A stretch of DNA of 64,000 nucleotides, from assembly GCA_041678605.1 (NCBI GenBank), contig JBAYNW010000002.1, positions 33,292-97,291 of the forward strand, read 5' to 3'. A program made the translations under genes and the position numbers. This document shows positions 32,782 through 41,622 of the stretch, one piece after another. Numbering within the stretch: position 1 is the stretch's first letter; each line of letters opens with the position of its first letter. The notes under the pieces are model-generated. The model did no database searches and was not told the DNA's origin. It saw only the letters and a program-made list of their open reading frames with translations. This DNA comes from JBAYNW01 sp041678605 (GTDB taxonomy: Bacteria > Cyanobacteriota > Vampirovibrionia > Gastranaerophilales > Gastranaerophilaceae).

Positions 32782-33657
32782 ATGAGAGGCATCGTACTCG
32801 CAGGCGGTGAGGGAACAAGACTTTATCCAAGCACAATGGCTGTGTCAAAGCAGTTATTGCCGATTTACGATAAACCAATGATTTATTACCCGATTTCTGT
32901 TTTAATGTTGGCGGGGATTAGAGATATTCTGATAATTTCGACGCCTCAGGATTTGCCGAATTTTAAAAAACTTTTGGGAACAGGGGAACAATTCGGAGTC
33001 AAGTTTTCTTATAAAGAGCAGCTAAAACCCGAAGGACTTTCTCAGGCTTTCATTTTGGGTGAAAAATTTATACAAAAAGACAGCGTGGCACTTGTTTTGG
33101 GTGATAATATTTTCTTCGGTCAGGGATTTTCTCCCATGCTTAAAAATACCGCGGAAAACATTAATAAAAAAGGCGGTGCGGCCATATTCGGATACAAGGT
33201 TAAAGACCCTCAAAGGTTTGGCGTTGTTGAATTTGACAAAAGAGGCAAAGCTATTTCGATTGAAGAAAAACCCGAAAAACCAAAATCTAACTACGCCGTA
33301 ACAGGTTTGTACTTTTACGATAATAAAGTTGTTGAGTATGCAAAAAAACTTAAACCCTCAAAAAGGGGTGAACTTGAGATAACCGACTTAAATAATATTT
33401 ATTTAAAAAGGGAGGATTTGAACGTTGAACTTCTTGGCCGCGGCTTCGCATGGCTTGACACGGGAACCCACGGTTCGCTATTGCAGGCAAGTCAGTACGT
33501 TCAGACAATTGAGGAAAATCAGGGGGTAAAAATCGCCTGTCTTGAGGAAGTAGCCTATCGCATGGGGTTTTTAAGCAGAAAAGAATTGCTGAAACAAGCT
33601 CAAAAATATCAAAATAATGAATATTATCGGTATGTTGCACGAATAGTAAATGAGTAA
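32782..33657 (+). CDS. rfbA: Glucose-1-phosphate thymidylyltransferase
   Basis: A 291-residue RmlA: dTTP plus glucose 1-phosphate gives dTDP-glucose, the entry step for dTDP-rhamnose. The signature MRGIVLAGGEGTRLYPSTMAV includes the nucleotide-binding Gly-rich loop. QLLPIYDKPMIYYPISVLM, VLGDNIFFGQGF, SIEEKPEKPKSNYAVTGLYF and WLDTGTHGSLLQAS follow. ATG 32782 has an AAAGGAAAGG ribosome binding site; the longer frame starts inside rfbD and is rejected. Confidence 0.97.
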   Translation: MRGIVLAGGEGTRLYPSTMAVSKQLLPIYDKPMIYYPISVLMLAGIRDILIISTPQDLPNFKKLLGTGEQFGVKFSYKEQLKPEGLSQAFILGEKFIQKDSVALVLGDNIFFGQGFSPMLKNTAENINKKGGAAIFGYKVKDPQRFGVVEFDKRGKAISIEEKPEKPKSNYAVTGLYFYDNKVVEYAKKLKPSKRGELEITDLNNIYLKREDLNVELLGRGFAWLDTGTHGSLLQASQYVQTIEENQGVKIACLEEVAYRMGFLSRKELLKQAQKYQNNEYYRYVARIVNE

Positions 33658-33660
33658 TTA

Positions 33661-34704
33661 ATGATGCATCTAAAAACTATTCTTGAAAAAAAGAACTGCT
33701 TCAAGCTCATCTGCGGGGCGGGGAATGAAAATTTGGACGAGGTTGAAAAGCTTGTCGCACTTTATGCTAAGGCGGGCTGTCATTTTTTTGACCTTTGTGC
33801 AAGCGAAGAAGTTTTAAAAGCCGCACAAAAGGGGCTTAATTTTGCCATCCCGAAAGACGGGCAAAAAGATTACCATTTTTGCGTAAGTATCGGTACAAAA
33901 AACGATATACACATGCAAAAAGCAAAAATAAACGCCAAAAGGTGCGTCGGGTGCGGGAAATGTATTGAGGTTTGTTCGCAGGGAGCCATAAGGGAAACGG
34001 AAAACGGGAAACGGGAAACGGAAGTTATTGAAAGAAATTGTATTGGGTGTATGAAGTGTCAAAAGGTTTGTGAATTTGGGGCGATTTCTTTTACCCCCCA
34101 CCCAATTTTTCAAACACTCGTTTCTCGTGTTGAAAAATCCCCTCCCCCTCAAGGGGGGCGGGGAAATCTTCTCACCTCCCACCTTTCAACCCTTCAGCCT
34201 TTCAGCCCTGCTTGTATAGAGCTTCACGCCTCTGACATCGACGTGGCAGAAGTTGATGAAATTTGGAATTATTTGAATGAAAATTTTGACGGGCTGCTCA
34301 GTCTTTGCGTCGGAAGGTCAAAGCTCTCTAACGAAGAGGTTTTGGCACGGGTTAAACGATTGGCTGGGATGAGAAAACCTTACACAACAATAATTCAGGC
34401 TGACGGTTCGCCTATGTCTGGCGGAGAGGATGATTTTAAAACGACTTTGCAGGCGGTTGCGATGGCGGAACTTATACAAAGTGCGGATTTGCCGGTGTAT
34501 TTAATGCTTTCAGGCGGAACAAACTCTAAAACGGCAGAACTTGCAAAGGTTTGCGGGGTAGATTTTAACGGAATCGGAGTCGGCTCATTTGCCAGAAAAA
34601 TTGTTAAAGAATTTATAGCCCGTGACGATTTTTTCACAAACAAGGCGATTTTTAACGAAGCGTTAAAAATCGCCGAAAACCTTGTACAATCAGCGAGAAT
34701 TTAA
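33661..34704 (+). CDS. LdpA-like two-[4Fe-4S] iron-sulfur protein
   Basis: A 347-residue protein. Two ferredoxin-type clusters are encoded by C95-x2-C98-x2-C101-x3-C105 and C127-x2-C130-x2-C133-x3-C137, followed by a TIM-barrel-like C-terminal domain (CIELHASDIDVAEVDEIW; IIQADGSPMSGGEDDFKTT; LMLSGGTNSKTAELAKVCGV). The order and C-terminal blocks fit cyanobacterial LdpA, a redox protein that affects the circadian clock. Residues 111-122 come from a GGGAAACGG repeat and 158-184 from another simple-repeat block, an unusual enlargement. It is adjacent to rfbA but probably unrelated. Confidence 0.72.
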   Translation: MMHLKTILEKKNCFKLICGAGNENLDEVEKLVALYAKAGCHFFDLCASEEVLKAAQKGLNFAIPKDGQKDYHFCVSIGTKNDIHMQKAKINAKRCVGCGKCIEVCSQGAIRETENGKRETEVIERNCIGCMKCQKVCEFGAISFTPHPIFQTLVSRVEKSPPPQGGRGNLLTSHLSTLQPFSPACIELHASDIDVAEVDEIWNYLNENFDGLLSLCVGRSKLSNEEVLARVKRLAGMRKPYTTIIQADGSPMSGGEDDFKTTLQAVAMAELIQSADLPVYLMLSGGTNSKTAELAKVCGVDFNGIGVGSFARKIVKEFIARDDFFTNKAIFNEALKIAENLVQSARI

Positions 34705-34733
34705 TTACTTCCCGCTCCCTGTTTCCCCCCGTT

Positions 34734-35618
34734 TTACCTCTCACCTCTTGAATTGACATTCGATTCAAACTGGGTGAAAGTTTCGTTGCCTACGAGCTGT
34801 TCTAGAGAGGCACGTTTTGAGTAAAAATCGGAGCGGGCTTTCATTTGCATATCCAAAGACTCCCGATAATAAGCATCAGCGATAAGAATTAATTCTTTCG
34901 AACCGTTTTGTGCGAGTTGATAATTCTGATAACGCTGTTTTGTCATTTTTGTTGTCATATCAAGTAATTTTCTGGTGGTCATATAGTCATAATAAGCATT
35001 CACGACTTTTTGCTGAAGATCATCTACTTTTCGAACAAGAATAATCATATCGGCATCATTTACTTTGGTGTACTTATAGTTAATCGCCTTGTCATCTTGC
35101 GACATAATTCCAAGAATATTTCCCCCGATAAAAGAGCCGCTTGATAAAATAGGGCTGCCCATGCCTGCCCCCACAAGGGTTGACATACTTGCAATTGTCT
35201 GAAGCACTTTTTTAACCGATTTTTCGTCAGGCTTGTCCTTGTCGGGGTTCGATAATTTATACAGGGCAAATTTTATGATATCACTCTTTGCGGCAGCACC
35301 TTGCCATAGCATTGATAAATCCTGCAGCATATCATCATATTCAATATCCAATTCCTGCGAAATTTCTTTTGAAATTTTCTTAATACTCAAGTCTGCATAA
35401 GTTAATTTTTCTATATTTTCAAACGGGTCAATTTCCTTTGCGGTTTCGGTGCTTATTTGTTTGATAAAATCAGCTTTTTGTTCAACATCATCTGCCGTTC
35501 CGACACGGTATGCCGGGTCTTTAACCGAGTTTAAATCTTCATAGTCCATGGCAAATGCCGGAGATAAAAAGATAGAAAGAAAAAGGGCTGAAAATAAAAT
35601 TAAAAATTGTTTTTTCAT
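34734..35618 (-). CDS. Exported coiled-coil protein, tandem paralog 2
   Basis: A 294-residue protein with a signal peptide (LILFSALFLSIFLSPAFA). After a charged linker comes a conserved helical region shared with the upstream gene: MLWQGAAAKSDIIKFALYKL, a Gly/Ser-rich stretch (LVGAGMGSPILSSGSFIGG) and VRKVDDLQQKVVNAYYDYM. The C-terminal helices resemble the TolC-type coiled-coil pattern (YYRESLDMQMKARSDFY then RASLEQLVG). Its ATG overlaps the stop of the upstream gene (TAATG). It is probably periplasmic and pairs with its neighbour; function unknown. Confidence 0.7.
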   Translation of the reverse strand: MKKQFLILFSALFLSIFLSPAFAMDYEDLNSVKDPAYRVGTADDVEQKADFIKQISTETAKEIDPFENIEKLTYADLSIKKISKEISQELDIEYDDMLQDLSMLWQGAAAKSDIIKFALYKLSNPDKDKPDEKSVKKVLQTIASMSTLVGAGMGSPILSSGSFIGGNILGIMSQDDKAINYKYTKVNDADMIILVRKVDDLQQKVVNAYYDYMTTRKLLDMTTKMTKQRYQNYQLAQNGSKELILIADAYYRESLDMQMKARSDFYSKRASLEQLVGNETFTQFESNVNSRGER

Positions 35619-36442
35619 TATTTTGCCCCCTTGCCTTTATCTTTAAACAAGGCAGTATTAAAATTATACTGATACAAGTTCAAATTTGCGACGGCCTTTT
35701 TGCCCGCTAAACGCTGCAATTCAAGGTGATATTTCTTCGCATTTTGCATGTGGTAGTATTCCTGCAAAACCATATTGTCGTAGAGCGACGAGGATATGGA
35801 AATATCAAGAATATCTCCGGTATCAAGTGCTTTTGAGTAATTTTTATGATACAGCAAAAGCCGCTGGCGGGATTCTTTAATCTGGCCCAGAGAACCCTTG
35901 TAATTGTAATATGCGTCGATTATTTTATCCTGCAAATCTTCAACCAATCCGGCAAGCTCGATTAACTCGGTATCGGTCAAAGGAACTTCCTGAGGGGTTG
36001 TTTTTTTGTTCAAAAGTGTTTGGGCAAGTCTTCCAACTGCAAACGAGCCGGTTTGCACCGCAGGGTCTGCACCCATAAATGAAGGTACAAAAGAGCTTCC
36101 GCTGATAATTGCAGAAAGTGTTTTTGCCATCAGCGATGAATGTATTCTCCTTTGGCTTTCAGGCGTCGCAAGTTTTTTCAGGGCAAATTCAATTACCTTG
36201 TTGTTTGAAACTGTTCCTTTCCAAAGGCTTTCGATATCTTCAAGGTCTTTTTGTTTCTGCAGTTTTATCAATTCATCAAGCATCTGGTTTTCGGAGATTA
36301 AAAGCGAACCCTTGATTACCTTTGGAGCTTTTTCTACTTCAATCTGCCCTTTGGGCATTTTTTCAAGATTAACTTCCTCAACAGCGAATGCAGTTAGAGG
36401 TACCAAAAAACATATTAAAATTATCCCCAAAATCTTTTTCAT
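35618..36442 (-). CDS. Exported coiled-coil protein, tandem paralog 1
   Basis: A 274-residue protein with a signal peptide (MKKILGIILICFLVPLTAFA). The body has the same plan as its overlapping neighbour: ESLWKGTVSNNKVIEFALKK, a Gly/Ser-rich stretch, LAGLVEDLQDKIIDAYYNYK and long C-terminal helices ending in LELQRLAGK. No catalytic motifs are seen. TATACT lies exactly six bases before the ATG, so the operon is probably leaderless. The resemblance to one half of a TolC-type outer-membrane channel is only in helix pattern. Confidence 0.7.
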   Translation of the reverse strand: MKKILGIILICFLVPLTAFAVEEVNLEKMPKGQIEVEKAPKVIKGSLLISENQMLDELIKLQKQKDLEDIESLWKGTVSNNKVIEFALKKLATPESQRRIHSSLMAKTLSAIISGSSFVPSFMGADPAVQTGSFAVGRLAQTLLNKKTTPQEVPLTDTELIELAGLVEDLQDKIIDAYYNYKGSLGQIKESRQRLLLYHKNYSKALDTGDILDISISSSLYDNMVLQEYYHMQNAKKYHLELQRLAGKKAVANLNLYQYNFNTALFKDKGKGAK

Positions 36443-36448
36443 ATCAGT

Positions 36449-36477
36449 AGTATAACTTAAATCTTTTATTTAGTCGA
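36449..36477 (-). promoter_or_regulatory. Leaderless promoter of the exported paralog pair
   Basis: On the minus strand TCGACT, a 17-base spacer, then TATACT (36454-36449), then six bases and ATG 36442. Confidence 0.7.
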
Positions 36478-36574
36478 GAGAAAATAAATCCATTGGTCTA
36501 TGGAAATTTAAACCTAATGGCTGTTATCCTGCGGCAAAAAAATCCATACAATGTAGCTAGAGGAGAGTAGTGTA

Positions 36575-37345
36575 TTGACCGGTAAAATGACACAAACAGA
36601 GAAAAATCTTTCTGATTTTTCGGCAAAGCCGAATTTTGATAAGCCATTGGAGGCTTATCAACTTTGCATAAAAGCGGATGCCCTCAGGTTGGCAAGCTTT
36701 TACAAAGAGGCCGTCGGCAGATATTTGAATTCCATTTTAATAGACAGAAAAAACGCTGATTCTTATTATGGACTTGGACTTTGCTACAAAAATTTAAACA
36801 AAACCGATAAGGCAATTAAGGCATTTGAAAAAGCTAAAAAAATAAGAGAAATGGACTTTAGCATTTATTACGAACTTGGCGTTTGCTACCTGATTTCGGG
36901 TGAAGTTTGTATCGCCGTGAAAAATTTAATCAAGGCACTCAAGCTCAATCCCAAAAACCTTAATGCCCAAATTCAGCTTGCGATTGCACACGAAATAATG
37001 GAAGAAAACGATATGGCGTTGATGATTTATCAAAAGATAATTGAAACTTCGCCCAGTTATATTAAGGCATACAACCATAAATCAGCTCTTTTAATGAACA
37101 TGGAAAATTATCATGAAGCGAGCATTATTTTCAATAAAGTATTAAAATTGAACCCCGAATATCACCGAGCTTATTTAGGTATCGGGATTTGTTTTGACAA
37201 AATGGGAAAGGGTGCAGATGCAATCAGGTACTACAAAAAGTTTTTAAAATACAAACCGAATTCTCATCACGCACCCTTTGTCAAAACAAGACTGTCAAAA
37301 TTAAAAAAAGGGAAAAAGGACAGTAAATTTACGCTGGTAAAATAA
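36575..37345 (+). CDS. Cytoplasmic TPR protein
   Basis: A 256-residue protein made largely of tetratricopeptide repeats (YYGLGLCYKNLNKTDKAIKAF; YYELGVCYLISGEVCIAVKNL; AQIQLAIAHEIMEENDMALM; AYLGIGICFDKMGKGADAIRYY). There is no signal peptide. A TTG start at 36575 fits the AGGAGAG ribosome binding site; ATG 36587 is an alternative but lies too far. A TACAAT at 36547-36552 is a possible -10. It acts as a protein-protein scaffold with unknown partner. Confidence 0.8.
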   Translation: MTGKMTQTEKNLSDFSAKPNFDKPLEAYQLCIKADALRLASFYKEAVGRYLNSILIDRKNADSYYGLGLCYKNLNKTDKAIKAFEKAKKIREMDFSIYYELGVCYLISGEVCIAVKNLIKALKLNPKNLNAQIQLAIAHEIMEENDMALMIYQKIIETSPSYIKAYNHKSALLMNMENYHEASIIFNKVLKLNPEYHRAYLGIGICFDKMGKGADAIRYYKKFLKYKPNSHHAPFVKTRLSKLKKGKKDSKFTLVK

Positions 37346-37348
37346 TCC

Positions 37349-38878
37349 TTATTTACTATATGAATTAAATTTTCTCTTTTTTTCGTTGGATTTACGTCTT
37401 TGGAAATTCATTTTATCAGAGAAATTTCTGTTTCTTTCTCTTCTGTGTCTAGGCTTTTCAGCTTCTTCGGCCGGAATTTCAAAAACTATATTTTTGTTAA
37501 TTTTTTTGCCGGATTTTTTTGTTGATAATTTCAGCAAAGCTGCGGCAGCGTCCATGATGGAGATTTCGTCGCTCAGCATTGCTTCGATTTTGGCAACGTA
37601 TTCAGACAAATCCTCGTTTTGGATTATATTTTTAATTTTGTTTTTATAATTTGATGCCCTTGCAATTTCGATTTCCTCAAACGTCGGCACATCTTTTTTG
37701 TGGATTTGAACCCCGTTTGCCCGTTCGATTCTTTTAATACTTTGAACCTGTTTTCTGGAAACAAAGGTGAACGCAACGCCGGACTTGCCTGCACGGGCTG
37801 TTCTTCCTATTCTGTGAATGTAATCCTCATCATCTCTGGGCAAATCATAATTAAAGACGGCTTCAATGTTTTTAACATCAATGCCTCGGCCTGCGACGTC
37901 AGTTGCAACAAGGATTTCAACCCCACCGTTTCTAAATCCCCGCATAACTTTTTCTCTCTGTGCCTGATTCATATCGCCGTGGAGTGAATCTGAAAAATAT
38001 CCGCGTGTTTTTAAAACCTCAACCACTCTGTCAACGTTGCTTTTTGTGTTGCAAAAAACAAGTGCCAGTTTTACGCTGTGCAAGTCCAAAAGCCTTGTCA
38101 GAAGCTCGATTTTATCTTTTTCCACAACTTCGAAGTATGCTTGTTCAATGTCAGGAATATTTTGAAGGTCGTCAGTAACGTCCACGATATTTGGACTTTT
38201 TTGGAATTTTTTTGTTATTGCTACGATATCTTTCGCCATTGTTGCCGAAAACAAGACCGTTTGACGATTTACGGGGGTATCTTCCAAGATTGTGTGAATA
38301 TCTTCCCTAAATCCCATATCAAGCATTTCGTCGGCTTCATCAAGCACAACCATACTTACAAAATCAAGCCTGATAGAACCGCGTCTTAGGTGGTCCATCA
38401 GTCTTCCCGGTGTTGCAACAATAATTTGCGGATGTTTTTTAAGTGCATTTAATTGTTTATCGATTTGCTGTCCGCCGTAAACCGATACGACAGAAACCTT
38501 TTCCTGATATTTTGTCAATTTCTCAAACTCTCTATGAACTTGTATTGTAAGTTCACGCGTCGGACACAAAATTAACGCCTGAATGTTTTTGTTTTCAGGG
38601 TTTGTGTCTAATTTTTCCAAAATAGGGATGGCAAATGCCGCTGTTTTTCCGCTTCCTGTCGGAGCCTTTGCGATAATATCGTTTCCCTGCATAATCTGAG
38701 GGATTGCCTCTGCCTGAATAGGTGAAGGCACAGTAAAATTCAAATCTGCAAGTGCCTTTAAAATGTTTTCTGATAAATGTAATTTTGTGAAGCCTTCAGC
38801 CGTGACCTTAATGTCATTAGTCGTAGGTGTAGCATCTAAGAAGCTAATCTCCTGAGGAGAAATTGTTTGGGGTGTCAT
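37349..38878 (-). CDS. DEAD-box ATP-dependent RNA helicase
   Basis: A 509-residue helicase of the CshA/DeaD/RhlE group. It has a Q-motif (FTVPSPIQAEAIPQIMQG), motif I APTGSGKTAAF, motif II DEADEMLDMGF, motif III SATM and motif VI HRIGRTARAG. The C-terminal extension ends in a basic R/K/N-rich tail (RRERNRNFSDKM and beyond), likely for RNA binding. It would unwind short RNA duplexes in ribosome assembly or mRNA decay. It converges on the TPR gene, 3 bases from its stop. Confidence 0.95.
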   Translation of the reverse strand: MTPQTISPQEISFLDATPTTNDIKVTAEGFTKLHLSENILKALADLNFTVPSPIQAEAIPQIMQGNDIIAKAPTGSGKTAAFAIPILEKLDTNPENKNIQALILCPTRELTIQVHREFEKLTKYQEKVSVVSVYGGQQIDKQLNALKKHPQIIVATPGRLMDHLRRGSIRLDFVSMVVLDEADEMLDMGFREDIHTILEDTPVNRQTVLFSATMAKDIVAITKKFQKSPNIVDVTDDLQNIPDIEQAYFEVVEKDKIELLTRLLDLHSVKLALVFCNTKSNVDRVVEVLKTRGYFSDSLHGDMNQAQREKVMRGFRNGGVEILVATDVAGRGIDVKNIEAVFNYDLPRDDEDYIHRIGRTARAGKSGVAFTFVSRKQVQSIKRIERANGVQIHKKDVPTFEEIEIARASNYKNKIKNIIQNEDLSEYVAKIEAMLSDEISIMDAAAALLKLSTKKSGKKINKNIVFEIPAEEAEKPRHRRERNRNFSDKMNFQRRKSNEKKRKFNSYSK

Positions 38879-39062
38879 AATATTCTTTCTTTTGTAAAAT
38901 ACTCTTATACTTTATACAAACCCAAACGCAACAGAGTATCTAAAATCACATTAAAAGGTAAATTGTATATTACGACCATAACACGAACAAAAACGAATAA
39001 CCACCCCAATTAAGACTTTTCAGTACAAAAGTTAATAACAATTGTTAAAAAGTTCCGTCAAA

Positions 39063-40703
39063 TCACTGTATATTTTTTGTTTTTGCTGCTTCGCCGTAAA
39101 GCTTTGCCCGGCGTTTTTTGATATCTGCGTTTTGGATGTAATCCTCATATTTCTCGCTGGAATTTATAAATCCGTTCGGCGAAATCTCGATAATTCTGTC
39201 CGCAACAGTCTGTATAAACTGGTGGTCCTGTGACGAGAACAAAACAGTTCCCGAAAACTCAATCAACGAATTGTTCAATGCTGTAATCGCTTCCAAGTCC
39301 AGATGGTTAGTCGGTTCATCCATTATCAAAACATTAGTCTCGGACACCATCATCTTAGCCAGCATACATCTGACCTTTTCGCCGCCCGACAGCACCGTTG
39401 CACTCTTTTCGGAATCATCTCCGGTAAACAGCATTCTGCCAAGATACCCTCTTAAAAAATTTACGTGCTGGTCAGGCGAATACTGTGCCAACCACTGAAT
39501 TAAATTGATATCCTCTTCGAAAAATTTGTTGTTGTCTTTCGGAAAATACGAATTTGTAGCCGTAACTCCCCATCTTACATCCCCCTCGTCAGGCTCTAAT
39601 TCCCCCGCCAAAATTTGGAACAAAGTTGTGATAATTAACGGGTCCTGTGCCAAAAAGGCAACCTTTTGACCTTGATACAGGTCCATTGAAAAATTATTTA
39701 TCAGTAAAGTTCCATCAACGGATTTTTTTAATCCCTTAACCGTCAAAACATCTTTGCCCGGTATTTTTACGTAATTAAACCGGATTCTCGGGTACTGTCT
39801 TGAAGAAGGTTTAATGTCCTCAAGCGTTAACTTGTCCAAAATGTTTTTTCTCGAAGTCGCCTGTTTCGCCTTAGAAGCGTTTGCACTAAATCGGGCGATA
39901 AAGGATTTTAGTTCTTCCATTTTTTCTTCTATCTGTTTATTTTTGTCTTCTCTTTGCTTCATTATTAACTGGCTTGCCTGTGACCAGAATGAGTAATTGC
40001 CCGGATACAACTGAATTTTGCCAAAATCAATGTCTGCGATATGCGTACAAACATTGTCCAAAAAATTCCTGTCGTGAGATACAACAACCACGGTGTTTTG
40101 GAACTCAATTAAAAATTCTTCCAGCCATTTTATTGTCTGAATGTCAAGGTGGTTTGTAGGTTCGTCCAAAAGCAAAATGTCAGGGTTGCCAAATAAGGCT
40201 TGAGCCAAAAGGACCCGAACTTTTTCACTTCCGGCAAGTTCGCTCATTAGTGAGTAATGCAGTTCATTTGTTATACCCAAATCGTTTAACAATGACGCCG
40301 CCATGGATTCTGCCTGCCAGCCGTCGAGTTCCGCAAACTCGGATTCCAAATGCGAGACTTTTATTCCGTCCTCGTCGTTAAAATCCGGTTTTGCATAGAG
40401 TTCTTCTTTTTCTTTCATTATTGAATAAAGCTTTCTATGCCCCATTATCACTGTATCTATAACGCTAAATTCATCAAATTCAAAGTGGTTTTGCTTCAAA
40501 ACGGCTATCCTTTGACCCTTTTGAACATGGACCTCGCCTGAAGTTTGTTCAATTTCACCTGAAAGAACCTTCAAGAACGTGCTTTTCCCTGAGCCGTTAG
40601 CTCCGATAAGCCCATAACAGTTTCCGGGGGTAAATTTTACGTTTACGTCCTCAAACAGAGGCTGGCTTCCAAACCTCACGGTTAATTTGCTTGTTGATAT
40701 CAT
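39063..40703 (-). CDS. ABC-F family ATPase (YbiT-like)
   Basis: A 546-residue protein with two ABC ATPase domains and no membrane segment. Domain 1 has GLIGANGSGKST, the signature region LAGSEKVRVLLAQAL and Walker B ILLLDEPTNHLD. The inter-domain linker is charged (residues about 245-310). Domain 2 has the signature LSGGEKVRCMLAKMM and Walker B VLIMDEPTNHLD, but its Walker A is unusual (FLAQDPLIITTLFQI in place of G-x4-GKST), as in YbiT-type members. ABC-F proteins act on the ribosome E site. Single gene; TATATA-type -10 upstream. Confidence 0.92.
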   Translation of the reverse strand: MISTSKLTVRFGSQPLFEDVNVKFTPGNCYGLIGANGSGKSTFLKVLSGEIEQTSGEVHVQKGQRIAVLKQNHFEFDEFSVIDTVIMGHRKLYSIMKEKEELYAKPDFNDEDGIKVSHLESEFAELDGWQAESMAASLLNDLGITNELHYSLMSELAGSEKVRVLLAQALFGNPDILLLDEPTNHLDIQTIKWLEEFLIEFQNTVVVVSHDRNFLDNVCTHIADIDFGKIQLYPGNYSFWSQASQLIMKQREDKNKQIEEKMEELKSFIARFSANASKAKQATSRKNILDKLTLEDIKPSSRQYPRIRFNYVKIPGKDVLTVKGLKKSVDGTLLINNFSMDLYQGQKVAFLAQDPLIITTLFQILAGELEPDEGDVRWGVTATNSYFPKDNNKFFEEDINLIQWLAQYSPDQHVNFLRGYLGRMLFTGDDSEKSATVLSGGEKVRCMLAKMMVSETNVLIMDEPTNHLDLEAITALNNSLIEFSGTVLFSSQDHQFIQTVADRIIEISPNGFINSSEKYEDYIQNADIKKRRAKLYGEAAKTKNIQ

Positions 40704-40803
40704 TTTTCTCTTCCCGCTATGCTATTTATATAATTGCCTATTTATACAATTGTACACTAAATATATAAATTCCCCTACTATTCATAGAGGGGACAAAATA
40801 AAA

Positions 40804-40832
40804 AAAGAGGCAAGCAATTTGTTCGCCTCTTT
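40804..40832 (-). terminator. Terminator of the third prepilin gene
   Basis: AAAGAGGC and GCCTCTTT form an 8-bp stem; on the minus strand a T-run follows. Confidence 0.75.
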
Positions 40833-40882
40833 GAGAGTTTAATTAATCTGAAAGTTAATTAAGTTGAATTGAAAATTTAAGT

Positions 40883-41497
40883 TTAATTATACATAACGTA
40901 TCTTGCACCTTGTCCGTTAGGAACAACTTGTTGTCCGCCGAATCTGATTGAGAAACGGTCGCCTATTATAGCATTGGTTGAAGTACAAGTACCTGCACCG
41001 TCTGTTAAGAGAGAGGACTGACAGTTTGTCAATTTGTTAGGTTTTTTTGCACCGTTTACGTCAACCAGAGCATCACAGCCTGTACTTGTTGTAAGACATC
41101 CGGTTATAGTTGACGGGAACGAAATAACCATACCGTCATTAAAGAACAATGCATAGTTAGAAGCGTTTCCAATCACCGGTCCTGTGGCACCAACATCTAC
41201 CCCTGTAGCATCTGCTGCGGTAAGCACCCTGACAACATTCATTCTGGTGTTAAACATATTATAAATAGAGCCATCGGCAGACCCCGCAACCGACAAACCG
41301 GAAAAGTCCGTGCTGTCCAGTGCAACGTTCATTGTAATCGCCTGATTCAAAGTTGAAATTATTTTTTTAAATCCGGTTTTGAATTCGGCTTGTCCCGTTT
41401 GATTCATCAGTGTTGGAATAGTCATAGCAGCAACTACACCGATAATACCCAATGTGATTAACACTTCTGCCAAAGTAAATCCAAATCTTTTTTTCAT
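40883..41497 (-). CDS. Type II/IV prepilin-like protein, third copy
   Basis: A 204-residue prepilin with a short leader (MKKRFG) and the mature start FTLAEVLITLGIIGVVAAMTIP (Phe+1, Glu+5). The C-terminal half has paired Cys residues (CLTTSTGC; CQSSLLTDGAGTC) and the block DVNGAKKPN that also occurs (DVNGLKKPN) in the other two prepilins, so all three share a fold. ATG 41497 has an AAAGG ribosome binding site. It has its own promoter and terminator and no HTH partner. Confidence 0.88.
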   Translation of the reverse strand: MKKRFGFTLAEVLITLGIIGVVAAMTIPTLMNQTGQAEFKTGFKKIISTLNQAITMNVALDSTDFSGLSVAGSADGSIYNMFNTRMNVVRVLTAADATGVDVGATGPVIGNASNYALFFNDGMVISFPSTITGCLTTSTGCDALVDVNGAKKPNKLTNCQSSLLTDGAGTCTSTNAIIGDRFSIRFGGQQVVPNGQGARYVMYN

Positions 41498-41526
41498 AAT
41501 CTTTCTACCTTTCACTTTATTAATTA

Positions 41527-41539
41527 TTAATTAGTATTT
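41527..41539. promoter_or_regulatory. 13-mer shared with the prepilin A leader
   Basis: TTAATTAGTATTT, identical to 6840-6852. In both cases it lies in the untranslated leader of a prepilin gene, here in the opposite orientation to the transcript. It may be a common operator half-site. Confidence 0.4.
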
Positions 41540-41555
41540 TCTAAAGTACTCTCTA

Positions 41556-41584
41556 ATAATAACAAACTTTTTAAAAAAAGTCAA
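41556..41584 (-). promoter_or_regulatory. Promoter of the third prepilin gene
   Basis: On the minus strand TTGACT (41584-41579), a 17-base spacer, then TATTAT (41561-41556). The leader is about 50 bases. Confidence 0.7.
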
Positions 41585-41622
41585 GAACAAATTATATTAT
41601 TGAATGAGCCGAGAATTTTTTT

